Origin: Bradyrhizobium sp. 1
Lineage (GTDB): Bacteria; Pseudomonadota; Alphaproteobacteria; Rhizobiales; Xanthobacteraceae
Reading direction: 5' to 3'
DNA: 64,000 nt
Assembly: GCF_023073315.1 (NCBI RefSeq)
Contig: NZ_JADPJH010000020.1
Location: 38,217-102,216, forward strand
Positions within the stretch are counted from its first letter, which is position 1; every line of letters starts with the position of its first letter. Shown piece by piece: positions 17,253 through 25,567 of this stretch. A program made the position numbers and the translations under genes. Under the pieces are notes generated by a model, which saw only the letters and a list, made by a program, of their open reading frames with translations, was not told the DNA's origin and did no database searches.

Positions 17253-17338
17253 GAGCATGATCCGGAAAAGTGTGCAGCGGTTCTCCGAAAAGATCATGCT
17301 CAAACGATAACCTAAAGCGCGATGACATCGCGCTTTAG
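17253..17338. repeat. Composite palindromic dispersed repeat, copy 1
   Basis: Hairpin A has arms GAGCATGATC (17253-17262) and GATCATGCTC (17292-17301) around an interior CGGAAAAGTG...CCGAAAA. Hairpin B is the perfect palindrome CTAAAGCGCGATG / CATCGCGCTTTAG (17312-17338). The same pair occurs in reverse orientation at 50072-50161. This copy lies between rpsR and the DUF2232 gene, inside a ribosomal operon. Confidence 0.8.
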
Positions 17339-17378
17339 AGTGCGGCCGGCGGCGATGACGCCGCCGGCCGAATTCGTC

Positions 17379-17618
17379 TTAGCGAATGACGTAGGGCAGC
17401 AGACCCAGGAACCGCGCGCGCTTGATGGCGCGGGCGAGCTCACGCTGCTTCTTCGCGGACACCGCGGTGATGCGGCTCGGTACGATCTTGCCGCGCTCGG
17501 AGACGTAACGCATCAGCAGCTTGGAGTCCTTGTAGTCGATCTTCGGAGCATTCGCGCCCGTGAACGGGCAGCTCTTGCGACGACGGAAAAACGGGCGGCG
17601 TGCACCAGCTTCAGCCAT
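17379..17618 (-). CDS. rpsR: 30S ribosomal protein S18
   Basis: At 79 aa this is full-length S18. The signature [22 protein letters not shown], the [43 protein letters not shown] block and the ending [10 protein letters not shown] are all conserved. It pairs with S6 on the 30S platform. The gene lies 5 nt after the rpsF stop, as expected for an operon. Confidence 0.97.
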   Translation of the reverse strand: MAEAGARRPFFRRRKSCPFTGANAPKIDYKDSKLLMRYVSERGKIVPSRITAVSAKKQRELARAIKRARFLGLLPYVIR

Positions 17619-17623
17619 TGTTC

Positions 17624-18139
17624 TTACTCCCCATCCGTCGTGGTGGTGGTGGTTTCAGCGTCTTCGCGCGGACGGCGCGGGCCGCGGTCACCGCGGAAGC
17701 CGCCACCGTCGCGATCGCCGCCACGGAAGCCACCGCCCTCGCGGTCGCCACGGAAGCCACCGCCTTCGCGATCGCCACGGAAGCCGCCGCCACGGTCGTC
17801 ACGCTCGCGGTCACGGTCGGCCTTGCGCATCATCGCGGACGGGCCTTCCTCGAGCTCTTCGACGCGGACGCTGATATAGCGGATCACGTCTTCGCTGATG
17901 CGCTCCTGGCGCTCGATCTCGGCGATCGCCGCGGACGGCGCGTCGATGTTGAGCAGCACGAAGTGCGCCTTGCGGTTCTTGTTCATGCGGTAGGTGAGGG
18001 AGCGAACGCCCCAGTTCTCGGTCTTGGTGACCTTGCCGCCGAGACCTTCGACGATGCCGGTCATCTGCGCAGTCAGCTCTTCGACCTGCTGCGTGCTCGC
18101 GTCTTGGCGCGCGAGAAAAACATGCTCATAGAGAGCCAT
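17624..18139 (-). CDS. rpsF: 30S ribosomal protein S6 with Arg/Gly-rich C-terminal extension
   Basis: Residues 1-110 are a standard S6 domain ([47 protein letters not shown]). The 60-residue tail is unusual: four [13 protein letters not shown] repeats, then PRRPRED and a run of six Thr. Such tails are disordered and basic, and may contact rRNA or mRNA. In other alphaproteobacteria S6 is also extended, but the repeat number looks variable. First gene of the operon. Confidence 0.95.
   Translation of the reverse strand: MALYEHVFLARQDASTQQVEELTAQMTGIVEGLGGKVTKTENWGVRSLTYRMNKNRKAHFVLLNIDAPSAAIAEIERQERISEDVIRYISVRVEELEEGPSAMMRKADRDRERDDRGGGFRGDREGGGFRGDREGGGFRGGDRDGGGFRGDRGPRRPREDAETTTTTTDGE
17694..17804 (-). 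repeat. 27/30-bp tandem repeats in the rpsF tail
   Basis: Four units start at 17694, 17724, 17751 and 17778 on the plus strand (CGGAAGCC...), so the period is 30 then 27 bp. They encode GDREGGGFR repeats of S6. A (GGT)4-like run at about 17640-17652 encodes the poly-Thr end. Confidence 0.75.
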
Positions 18140-18501
18140 GGAAGTCCTTTCCTCTTGTTAGCGCATCGCCCGGCGTCAAGCCCTTAAGAGGCCTTCGGAA
18201 AGGACTCTGGGATTAAGCTCAGAAGGCGGAAACACGGGACGACGGGCCGACTGGCCCTGCCACATCAAAATCACGAATGATTTGTTGAGACCGTCCGTTC
18301 AGCTCCCGGCCGGGGTCTGCGGATGCGCGCCTTATACGGATTTTGGCCGGCTTTGCAAGGTTGGAGGCCGTATTTTCGGCCCGGAGGGGGCCGATGCAGG
18401 CCGCCGGGACCGGTCCTCCCATACCATATCTTGCTTGATTGATATCTTGCTTGATTTATTTGTTTGTATGTCATACAAATAAATCAAATGGGAGGACCTC
18501 C
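18140..18501. other. Divergent intergenic region between rpsF and TetR genes
   Basis: I see no gene here. The rpsF promoter should lie near 18190-18300. The 3' half (18420-18490) is AT-rich and contains a 16-bp direct repeat (ATATCTTGCTTGATT at 18426-18440 and 18442-18456) followed by the large palindrome described separately. Confidence 0.6.
18451..18487. promoter_or_regulatory. Nested palindromic operator of the TetR-desaturase pair
   Basis: Outer arms TTGATTTATTTG (18451-18462) and CAAATAAATCAA (18476-18487) are perfectly complementary. Inside, TTTGTATG (18463-18470) and CATACAAA (18472-18479) form another palindrome centred on T18471, so the full 37 bp are symmetric. It ends just before GGGAGG, the ribosome-binding site of the TetR gene. 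It probably binds that TetR as one or two dimers. Confidence 0.75.
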
Positions 18502-19206
18502 ATGCCGGAAAAGTCGGTCCATGAGCCGCTAGAGACGGCAGGCGACCCCAAGCACGCCGCGCGCGCGACGCGATCGGCGGGGCGCAAAATGCGCTCTCTG
18601 CTGCTGGATGCGGCGAGCCCGCTGTTCCGGGAGCGGGGACTGGCAGGCACGGCAATCGCCGACATCGCGACCGCCGCGGACGCATTCCCGAGCCAGATCA
18701 CCTATTATTTCCGTACCAAGGAGGCGCTGTTCGTCGAATGCGCCTGCCGCGACCTCCTGTACCTCGCGCGTGCGACCGAGCAGGCGGCTCTGAAGGCGCG
18801 TACCCCCGGGGATTACACCCACGCGCTGGCCGAGACGGTGACGGCGAGTGATTCGGTCGCTTTCTTCGCCGAGGCGTTGACGCTGACCCGGCGTCGGCAG
18901 GATCTCGCGCCGCTGGTCGAACGCACCATCGAACGTCTCCACAGCGAGGGCGCGCGGGCCTATGCGAGCCAGGTCGCACGGCATGGCTGGCGCTCGTTGC
19001 GCGCACCCGACGAAAGCTCGCGGCGGTTCTGGGCTGTCGCCATCGGAATCATCCTCGAAGGCTACGCCATGGGCCGTTCGCCCGATGCGTTGTGCGCCGA
19101 GATGCTGCGCGTGCTCGGAGAGCAGGCCAAATCAACCGGCGACACTGCGCGCCTGCGCCTCGTCGACGATCGCGAGACATCGACCAGTTCTGACGAGGAG
19201 AGTTAG
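18502..19206 (+). CDS. TetR family regulator paired with a fatty-acid desaturase
   Basis: The 234-aa protein starts at the ATG at 18502 after GGGAGG. The HTH spans about residues 35-80 (LLLDAASPLFRERGLAGTAIADIATAADAFPSQITYYFRTKEALF). The C-terminal domain is helical. The next gene, 3 nt on, is a desaturase, which recalls DesT-type control of acyl desaturation in Pseudomonas. Ligand and target are inference. The HTH carries QITYYF where many TetR members have GTIYYHF. Confidence 0.88.
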   Translation: MPEKSVHEPLETAGDPKHAARATRSAGRKMRSLLLDAASPLFRERGLAGTAIADIATAADAFPSQITYYFRTKEALFVECACRDLLYLARATEQAALKARTPGDYTHALAETVTASDSVAFFAEALTLTRRRQDLAPLVERTIERLHSEGARAYASQVARHGWRSLRAPDESSRRFWAVAIGIILEGYAMGRSPDALCAEMLRVLGEQAKSTGDTARLRLVDDRETSTSSDEES

Positions 19207-19209
19207 GCC

Positions 19210-20235
19210 ATGACCGCGCTTCGCATGCGTGCCCGCGATTTCCTGACCGACGATCAATTGGCAGACGTGCGCCAGCGCGTGACGTGGAAAGGCATTGCGC
19301 TGATCGCCCACGCTTGGGCTCTCATTATCGGCGCGATCGCGTTGGTCGCGTGGTGGCCCAATCCGATCACCTATGTTCTCGCCGTCGCCATTATCGGCTC
19401 ACGCCAGCTGGGCCTGGCGATCCTGATGCATGACGGCGCCCATGGCTGCCTGTCCGCCGACGAAAAGACTAATCTGACGCTGAGCCAATGGTTCTGCGCC
19501 TATCCGCTCTTTGCGGAGACGCGCAGCTATCGGCGCTATCACCTCCAGCATCATGCGCGCACCCAACAGGAGGACGATCCCGACCTCGTGCTGTCGGCGC
19601 CGTTTCCGATCACCAGGCTGAGCTATCGCCGCAAGTTCATTCGCGACATCACCGGGCAGACCGGCTACCAGCAGCGCAAGGCGCAATTGCTCAACGCGCT
19701 CGGGCCGAAGGACCGGCCGTGGCGCCAGCGCGTCGCGCATTTCTGGGAGAAGCTCGGCCCGCAATGCCTCGTCAATGCCGCGATGTTCGCAGGCCTCGCG
19801 GCGGCCGGCGTGTGGTGGGCCTATCCGCTGCTATGGCTGGTGCCGCTCGTGACCTGGATGATGGTGATCACCCGCATCCGCAACATCGCCGAGCACGCCG
19901 TCGTGCCCGATAGCAGCGATCCCTTGCGCAACACCCGCACCACGCATGCCAATTTTCTCGAGCGTCTGTTCATCGCGCCGTACTACGTGAACTATCACCT
20001 CGAGCATCATCTGCTGTTCTACGTGCCCTGCTACAACCTGCCGAAGGTGCATCGCTTGCTCAGCGAGAGCCGGCACGCGGAACGCATGGAGGTGCAGCCG
20101 GGGTATGGCGCCGTGCTGCGGCTCGCGACGGCGAAGCCGGACCATGACGACCGGCCGGGCCAACTCGTGAACAGCGCGCGCCGCGCCCAGGCAGGGGCCG
20201 CGGTGGATACCAACCAGACCAATGGTGGATTTTAG
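19210..20235 (+). CDS. Membrane fatty-acid desaturase
   Basis: The 341-aa protein has four membrane segments and the three His boxes of integral-membrane desaturases: HDGAH (about residue 76), HLQHH (about 113-117) and HLEHH (about 265-269). These bind a di-iron centre that inserts a cis double bond in an acyl chain. It is co-transcribed with the TetR gene upstream. A second ATG (MRARDF) five codons on is a possible start. Exact position specificity cannot be read from sequence. Confidence 0.88.
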   Translation: MTALRMRARDFLTDDQLADVRQRVTWKGIALIAHAWALIIGAIALVAWWPNPITYVLAVAIIGSRQLGLAILMHDGAHGCLSADEKTNLTLSQWFCAYPLFAETRSYRRYHLQHHARTQQEDDPDLVLSAPFPITRLSYRRKFIRDITGQTGYQQRKAQLLNALGPKDRPWRQRVAHFWEKLGPQCLVNAAMFAGLAAAGVWWAYPLLWLVPLVTWMMVITRIRNIAEHAVVPDSSDPLRNTRTTHANFLERLFIAPYYVNYHLEHHLLFYVPCYNLPKVHRLLSESRHAERMEVQPGYGAVLRLATAKPDHDDRPGQLVNSARRAQAGAAVDTNQTNGGF

Positions 20236-20312
20236 GAGGCCGCATCCCCAGGTGAATGCTGACCGAAGTTCCTTGACATTCCGGCCTTGGACAGTGTCTA
20301 CGGCCCCCTTTG

Positions 20313-20327
20313 GAGCATGATCCGGAA
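20313..20327. repeat. Partial copy of the GAGCATGATCCGGAA repeat
   Basis: GAGCATGATCCGGAA repeats the left end of hairpin A of the composite palindromic element, here without its partner arm. It lies 73 nt upstream of the fabD start. Confidence 0.45.
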
Positions 20328-20399
20328 CCATGGCCTAAGGCCGTGCGTAATCGGCTGCCGGTTCTCGCAGGGATCACGCCCGACAAGCAGGGAGCGCCG

Positions 20400-21359
20400 A
20401 TGACGGCAGCATTCACATTTCCGGGGCAGGGGTCTCAAGCGGTCGGCATGGGCAAGGCCCTGGCCGACGCCTTCCTGGTGGCGCGCGCCGTGTTCGACGA
20501 GGTCGATGCCGCGCTTGGGGAGAAACTGACGGCGACCATCTGGGATGGCCCGGCCGAAACCCTCCAGCTTACCGAGAATGCCCAGCCGGCCCTTATGGCG
20601 GTATCCGTCGCAACCCTGCGCGTGCTGGAGGCTGAAGCCGGTTTTTCCGTGGGGCGGGATGCGGCTTTCGTCGCGGGCCACTCGCTCGGTGAATATTCGG
20701 CGCTGGCTGCCGCCGGCAGCCTGACGGTGTCCGATACCGCGCGGTTGCTTCGCACCCGCGGTCTCGCAATGCAGAAGGCCGTCCCGGTGGGTGCCGGCGC
20801 GATGGCCGCGCTGCTTGGCCTCGACTACGAGGCGGCCATGGCGGTCGCCCATGAGGCGGCGCAGGGCCAGGTCTGCCAGGCTGCCAACGACAATGGCGGT
20901 GGCCAGGTGGTCGTCTCCGGCGACAAGGCTGCGGTCGATCGCGCCGTCGAGATCGCCAAGACCAAGGGCGCCAAGCGTGCAATGCTGCTGCCGGTCTCCG
21001 CGCCGTTCCATTGCAAGCTGATGCAGCCCGCGGCCGAAGCCATGGCCGAGGCGCTGGCGAAGGTCACGATCAAGGCGCCGGCGGCGCCGCTGGTGTCGAA
21101 CGTGCTGGCAAGCGCCATCACCGATCCCGACGAGATTCGCCGCCGTCTGGTCGAGCAGGTCACCGGCACCGTGCGCTGGCGCGAGTCGGTTACCTATATG
21201 GCAGGGCAGGGCGTCACCCGTTTTTTCGAGATCGGCGCGGGTAAGGTGTTGAGCGGACTCGTCAAGCGTATCGCCGACGGTGCCGTCGGTGTCGCCGTGG
21301 GCGGTCCCAACGACATTGCCGCCGCCAAGGATGCACTGGCCGCTGCGAAGCAGGCCTAG
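20400..21359 (+). CDS. fabD: Malonyl-CoA:ACP transacylase
   Basis: From the ATG at 20400 the protein is 319 aa. The nucleophile Ser95 sits in GHSLGEY (93-99), and the oxyanion FPGQGSQ motif is at residues 7-13. The conserved His lies in LLPVSAPFHCKL. It loads malonyl groups onto ACP for fatty-acid elongation. An in-frame extension to 20310 has no support. It begins the fab cluster. Confidence 0.97.
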   Translation: MTAAFTFPGQGSQAVGMGKALADAFLVARAVFDEVDAALGEKLTATIWDGPAETLQLTENAQPALMAVSVATLRVLEAEAGFSVGRDAAFVAGHSLGEYSALAAAGSLTVSDTARLLRTRGLAMQKAVPVGAGAMAALLGLDYEAAMAVAHEAAQGQVCQAANDNGGGQVVVSGDKAAVDRAVEIAKTKGAKRAMLLPVSAPFHCKLMQPAAEAMAEALAKVTIKAPAAPLVSNVLASAITDPDEIRRRLVEQVTGTVRWRESVTYMAGQGVTRFFEIGAGKVLSGLVKRIADGAVGVAVGGPNDIAAAKDALAAAKQA

Positions 21360-21373
21360 AGGAGTTGTTACCG

Positions 21374-22111
21374 ATGTTCGATCTGACTGGCAAAAAGGCG
21401 CTCGTGACAGGCGCGACCGGCGGTATCGGCGGTGCGATCGCGCAGGCGCTGCACGCGCAGGGCGCCACCGTTTCGATTTCTGGAACGCGCAAGGAAGTGC
21501 TGGATGAGCTTGCCGGCAAGCTCGGCGAGCGCACGCACGTGTTGCCCTGCAATCTCTCCAAGGCCGATGAGGTCGAGGCGCTGGTGCCTGCCGCGGAAGC
21601 GGCGATGGGCCAAGTCGACATCCTCGTCGCCAATGCCGGCATCACGCGCGACAATCTCTTCGTGCAGCTCCGCGACGAGGATTGGGAGGAGGTCATCAAC
21701 ATCAATCTGACCTCGACCTTCCGCCTGGCGCGCGCCGCCACCAAATTGATGATGCGCAAGCGCTTCGGCCGCATCATTGCCATCACCTCGGTCGTGGGTG
21801 TCACCGGCAATCCCGGGCAGGGCAATTACACCGCGTCGAAGGCGGGCCTGATCGGCATGATCAAGACGCTGGGTGCCGAATACGCCAAGCGCGGCGTCAC
21901 CGCGAACTGCATCGCGCCGGGCTTCATCAAGACGCCGATGACGGATGCGCTCAACGACAAGCAGCGCGAGACGATTCTGACCAAGGTTCCGGCCAACCGC
22001 CTGGGGACGCCAGAGGACATCGCCGCGGCCGCCGTCTACCTCAGTTCGAACGAAGCAGCCTACGTCACGGGGCAAACCATCCATGTCAATGGCGGCATGG
22101 CCATGATCTGA
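21374..22111 (+). CDS. fabG: 3-oxoacyl-ACP reductase
   Basis: From the ATG at 21374, preceded by GAGGAG, the protein is 245 aa, the usual FabG length. The Rossmann motif TGATGGIGG is at 12-20, NAGI at about 87-90, and the catalytic triad Ser139, Tyr152, Lys156 (YTASK) is intact. It reduces beta-ketoacyl-ACP with NADPH. A TTG at 21365 is not needed as a start. The gene lies 14 nt after fabD. Confidence 0.97.
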   Translation: MFDLTGKKALVTGATGGIGGAIAQALHAQGATVSISGTRKEVLDELAGKLGERTHVLPCNLSKADEVEALVPAAEAAMGQVDILVANAGITRDNLFVQLRDEDWEEVININLTSTFRLARAATKLMMRKRFGRIIAITSVVGVTGNPGQGNYTASKAGLIGMIKTLGAEYAKRGVTANCIAPGFIKTPMTDALNDKQRETILTKVPANRLGTPEDIAAAAVYLSSNEAAYVTGQTIHVNGGMAMI

Positions 22112-22424
22112 AGCCCTCGTTCCGCACTGCCCACAAGGGTGGTGCGGGATGCGGCAAACGGCCGTTTCCGGAGCGAAATGAGGCTTGTAGTCAAGGCAGT
22201 TGAAGTATGATAACCGGACCTTCAACGGATAGGCAAAGAACGCCATTGCAGGTTTTTGAAACCCTGTATATTGGCGATGCGGTGGCTTGGCCGTCGTTCG
22301 CCGGGCCCTGCATCGGTTTGGATGGGGTCAAATCAAAGTTCGTAAGCGAAGGCAGTAACACGACCACGACGGCTCGTATCGTCCCGGGGGGTCGGGTCTA
22401 CAGGGAACAACACGAGGTTATGCA
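22112..22424. other. Intergenic leader between fabG and acpP
   Basis: No credible gene. The 5' end has a hairpin, CCGCACTGCCC (22122-22132) with GGGTGGTGCGG (22137-22147), an 11-bp stem with two G-U pairs and an ACAA loop, likely ending or stabilising the fabG transcript. A promoter candidate lies at 22246-22272. The remaining 150 nt would be an unusually long untranslated leader for acpP. Confidence 0.55.
22246..22272 (+). promoter_or_regulatory. Candidate acpP promoter
   Basis: TTGCAG (22246-22251) and TATATT (22267-22272) resemble -35 and -10 boxes, but the spacing is 15 nt, shorter than ideal. acpP is often transcribed separately at high level, which fits a promoter in this gap. This is a pattern match only. 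Confidence 0.35.
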
Positions 22425-22664
22425 ATGAGTGAGATTGGCGAGCGGGTTAAGAAGATCGTGGTCGAACACCTTGGTGTTGAACCCGAGAAGGTTGTCGACG
22501 CGGCGAGCTTCATCGACGACCTCGGCGCCGACAGTCTGGACACCGTCGAGCTGGTGATGGCGTTCGAAGAAGAATTCGGTTGCGAGATTCCGGACGACGC
22601 GGCGGAGACGATTCTCACCGTCGGCGACGCCACGAAGTTTCTCGAGAAGAACGCGAAGAGCTAA
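22425..22664 (+). CDS. acpP: Acyl carrier protein
   Basis: This 79-aa acidic protein has the ACP helix bundle and the 4'-phosphopantetheine attachment Ser37 in [10 protein letters not shown]. It carries growing acyl chains among the Fab enzymes in the cytosol. Its ribosome-binding region is AACACGAGGTTATGCA. A terminator hairpin follows 29 nt after the stop, separating it from fabF. Confidence 0.98.
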   Translation: MSEIGERVKKIVVEHLGVEPEKVVDAASFIDDLGADSLDTVELVMAFEEEFGCEIPDDAAETILTVGDATKFLEKNAKS

Positions 22665-22692
22665 GGCTCTTCATTTTCGCGGGGACAACATT

Positions 22693-22741
22693 GAAACCGG
22701 ACGGGCCGCTTCCCAGCGGTCAGCCGGTTTCTTGTTATTTG
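22693..22741 (+). terminator. Rho-independent terminator after acpP
   Basis: GAAACCGG (22693-22700) pairs with CCGGTTTC (22724-22731), with an inner CCGCT/AGCGG stem-loop at 22706-22719. TTGTTATTTG follows. This fits strong termination of an abundant mRNA and also tells that fabF may have read-through or its own promoter. Confidence 0.75.
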
Positions 22742-22772
22742 CCGTGAATCTTTCGATGCGGAGTTTTCGGAT

Positions 22773-24038
22773 ATGAGGCGGGTTGTCGTCACGGGTCTCG
22801 GCATGGTGTCGCCGCTCAGCTGCGGCGTCGAGCCGACCTGGAAACGCATCCTCAACGGCGAAAGCGGTGCTCGCAAGATCGAGACCTTCGATGTCTCCGA
22901 TCTTCAGACCAAATATGCCTGCACCGTCGTGCGCGGCGACGGCAGCAACGACACTTTCAATCCCGATATCTGGATGGAGCCGAAGGACCAGCGCAAGGTC
23001 GACGACTTCATCATCTTCGGCATGGCCGCGGCCGGCCAGGCGCTCGACGATGCCAACTGGCATCCCGAGACCGAGGAAGACAAATGCGCGACCGGCACCA
23101 TGATCGGTTCCGGCATCGGCGGCCTCAACGGTATCGCTGAAACGGCAGTCCTATTGAAGGAACGCGGACCTCGCCGGGTGTCGCCGTTCTTCATCCCGGG
23201 ACGCCTGATCAATCTTGCCTCCGGCTATGTCTCGATCAAGCACGGGCTGAAGGGACCGAACCATTCGGTGGTCACGGCCTGCTCGACCGGCGCGCATGCG
23301 GTCGGTGATGCCGCCCGCCTGATCGCGCTCGGCGATGCCGACGTCATGGTCGCCGGCGGTGCCGAGTCGCCGATCGGCCGTATCGGCATTGCCGGCTTCA
23401 ACGCCGCGCGCGCGCTCTCGACCGGCTTCAACGAGACGCCCGAGAAGGCCTCGCGTCCCTACGACAAGGATCGCGACGGCTTCGTGATGGGCGAGGGCGC
23501 CGGCGTCCTGGTCCTGGAAGAGCTCGAGCATGCCCAGCGCCGCGGCGCCAGGATCTATGCCGAGGTGGTCGGCTACGGCCTCTCGGGTGATGCCTATCAC
23601 ATTACGTCGCCGTCGCCCGATGGCGATGGCGGCTTCCGCAGCATGGCGGCCGCGCTCAAGCGCGCCGGACTCACGGCATCCGATCTCGACTACATCAACG
23701 CGCACGGCACCTCGACACCGCTCGGCGACGAGATCGAGCTCGGCGCCGTCGAGCGTCTGCTCGGCAACGCCGCCTCCAAAGTTGCGATGTCCTCGACCAA
23801 ATCGTCGACCGGTCATCTGCTGGGTGCGGCCGGTGCGATCGAGGCGATCTTCGCCATTCTCGCGATTCGCGATAATGTCGTGCCGCCGACGATCAACCTG
23901 GACAATCCGTCGGTCGAGACTGCGATTGATCTCGTGCCTCACAGCGGGAAGAAGCGCGAGGTCAATATCGCTTTGTCGAATTCTTTTGGTTTTGGCGGTA
24001 CCAATGCGTCGGTGATCTTCCGGCGGCTGGTCCATTAA
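22773..24038 (+). CDS. fabF: Beta-ketoacyl-ACP synthase II
   Basis: The 421-aa protein is a complete KAS II. The catalytic Cys170 is in VVTACSTG, and the two His are in NAHGTST (near 310) and STKSSTGHLLGAAG (near 345). The C-terminal NSFGFGGTNASVIF is standard. It condenses malonyl-ACP with acyl-ACP and is involved in making unsaturated chains. It is followed by mltG on the same strand. Confidence 0.97.
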   Translation: MRRVVVTGLGMVSPLSCGVEPTWKRILNGESGARKIETFDVSDLQTKYACTVVRGDGSNDTFNPDIWMEPKDQRKVDDFIIFGMAAAGQALDDANWHPETEEDKCATGTMIGSGIGGLNGIAETAVLLKERGPRRVSPFFIPGRLINLASGYVSIKHGLKGPNHSVVTACSTGAHAVGDAARLIALGDADVMVAGGAESPIGRIGIAGFNAARALSTGFNETPEKASRPYDKDRDGFVMGEGAGVLVLEELEHAQRRGARIYAEVVGYGLSGDAYHITSPSPDGDGGFRSMAAALKRAGLTASDLDYINAHGTSTPLGDEIELGAVERLLGNAASKVAMSSTKSSTGHLLGAAGAIEAIFAILAIRDNVVPPTINLDNPSVETAIDLVPHSGKKREVNIALSNSFGFGGTNASVIFRRLVH

Positions 24039-24163
24039 TTTGTGGTTGCGACGAATCCACCGTTTTGCCGTATTCGGCGATAGTCATGGGCGTGGGCGCT
24101 TGCATTTGGCCGGACAAGCGATTGTCGGGCCGCGATTGAACCGGCAGGATTCAGGTTGTTTTG

Positions 24164-25435
24164 ATGAGTGAAAGGCCGCCCATTTCGCCCCGGAGTCCGC
24201 GGGCAGCGCTCGAGCCCGAGCAGGTCCCGCCGCCGCCGAAGCGATCGGACCGCGCGCGCAATCCCTTCGTGATCGTCGGCAACGCCATCATCACACTGCT
24301 GCTGATCTCCATGATCGGCGCCGGCGGGGTGTATTACTACGGCCGGCAGGTGCTCGAGGCGCCGGGGCCGCTGAAGGACGACAAGATCGTCAACATCCCG
24401 CAGCGTGCGGGCAAGCGCGACATCGCCGAGACGCTGAACCGGGAAGGCGTGACCGACGTCAATCCGTGGATTTTCATCGCCAGCGTCGCCGCGCTGAAGG
24501 CGAGCTCGGACCTCAAGCCCGGTGAGTATTCGTTCCAGAAGAACGCCTCGTTGCGCGACGTCATCGGTACTATCGTCGAGGGCAAGGTGGTGCAGCATTC
24601 CGTCACGATCCCGGAAGGCCTGACCTCCGAGCAGATCGTGGCGCGGCTGTCCGACAACGACATCTTCACCGGCAGCGTGCGCGAACTGCCGCGTGAAGGC
24701 ACGCTGCTGCCCGAGACCTACAAGTTCCCGCGCGGGACCCCGCGCGATCAGGTGATCCTGCGCATGCAGCAGTCGCACAAGCGCGTGCTCGCGGAGATCT
24801 GGGAACGCCGCAGCCAGGACGTTCCGGTCAAGACGCCGGAGCAACTGGTGACGCTGGCCTCCATCGTCGAGAAGGAAACCGGCAAGCCGGACGAGCGCAG
24901 CCGCGTTGCTGCCGTGTTCACCAACCGGTTGAAGCAGAAAATCAAGCTCCAGTCCGATCCGACCATCATCTATGGCCTCGTCGGTGGCAAGGGCACGCTG
25001 GGTCGTCCGATCAAGCGTAGCGAGATCACGCAGCCCTCGCCCTACAACACCTATGTGATCGAAGGCCTGCCGCCGGGCCCGATTGCCAATCCCGGCCGCG
25101 CCTCGCTGGAGGCCGCCGCCAATCCGGCCCGTACCCGCGACCTGTTCTTCGTTGCGGACGGCAGCGGCGGGCATGCCTTCACCGAGACCTACGACGCGCA
25201 TCAGAAGAACGTCGCCAAGCTGCGCGCGATGGAAAAGCAGATCCAGAACGATACGGTCGAGCCGGCCGACGACGCGCAGGCCCCTGCGGCCGCCGCGCCC
25301 ACCGCCGCCGACACGCCGACCGCGACGACGCCCAGGCCGAATCAGCAGAAGAAGCCGCCGGCTGCGCGCCCGGCCAATCCTGCGCCCGCCCGGCAGGGCG
25401 CGGCGCAGCCGACGCCGCCGGTGATCCAGCGCTAG
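24164..25435 (+). CDS. mltG: Endolytic murein transglycosylase MltG
   Basis: From the ATG at 24164 the protein is 423 aa. A membrane anchor covers about residues 34-58, followed by LysM-like and YceG domains. The catalytic Glu is in ASIVEKETGKPDERSRVAAVFTNRL (236-238). The region NTYVIEGLPPGPIANPG is typical. The last 60 residues are a Pro/Ala/Thr-rich disordered tail. It cuts nascent glycan strands in the periplasm. Alphaproteobacteria often place mltG after fabF. Confidence 0.94.
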   Translation: MSERPPISPRSPRAALEPEQVPPPPKRSDRARNPFVIVGNAIITLLLISMIGAGGVYYYGRQVLEAPGPLKDDKIVNIPQRAGKRDIAETLNREGVTDVNPWIFIASVAALKASSDLKPGEYSFQKNASLRDVIGTIVEGKVVQHSVTIPEGLTSEQIVARLSDNDIFTGSVRELPREGTLLPETYKFPRGTPRDQVILRMQQSHKRVLAEIWERRSQDVPVKTPEQLVTLASIVEKETGKPDERSRVAAVFTNRLKQKIKLQSDPTIIYGLVGGKGTLGRPIKRSEITQPSPYNTYVIEGLPPGPIANPGRASLEAAANPARTRDLFFVADGSGGHAFTETYDAHQKNVAKLRAMEKQIQNDTVEPADDAQAPAAAAPTAADTPTATTPRPNQQKKPPAARPANPAPARQGAAQPTPPVIQR

Positions 25436-25567
25436 CCTGGTTCGGCGCTTGCACCTGTGCAGACCTGCCTGCGGGACTTTGCGGATTACACTTTCCTGCA
25501 AAATAGTCTTAAGATTCGCGTGGCCTGATGGCCTCGCGAATCCTGTGTTTCCGGAGAATTTGACCTG

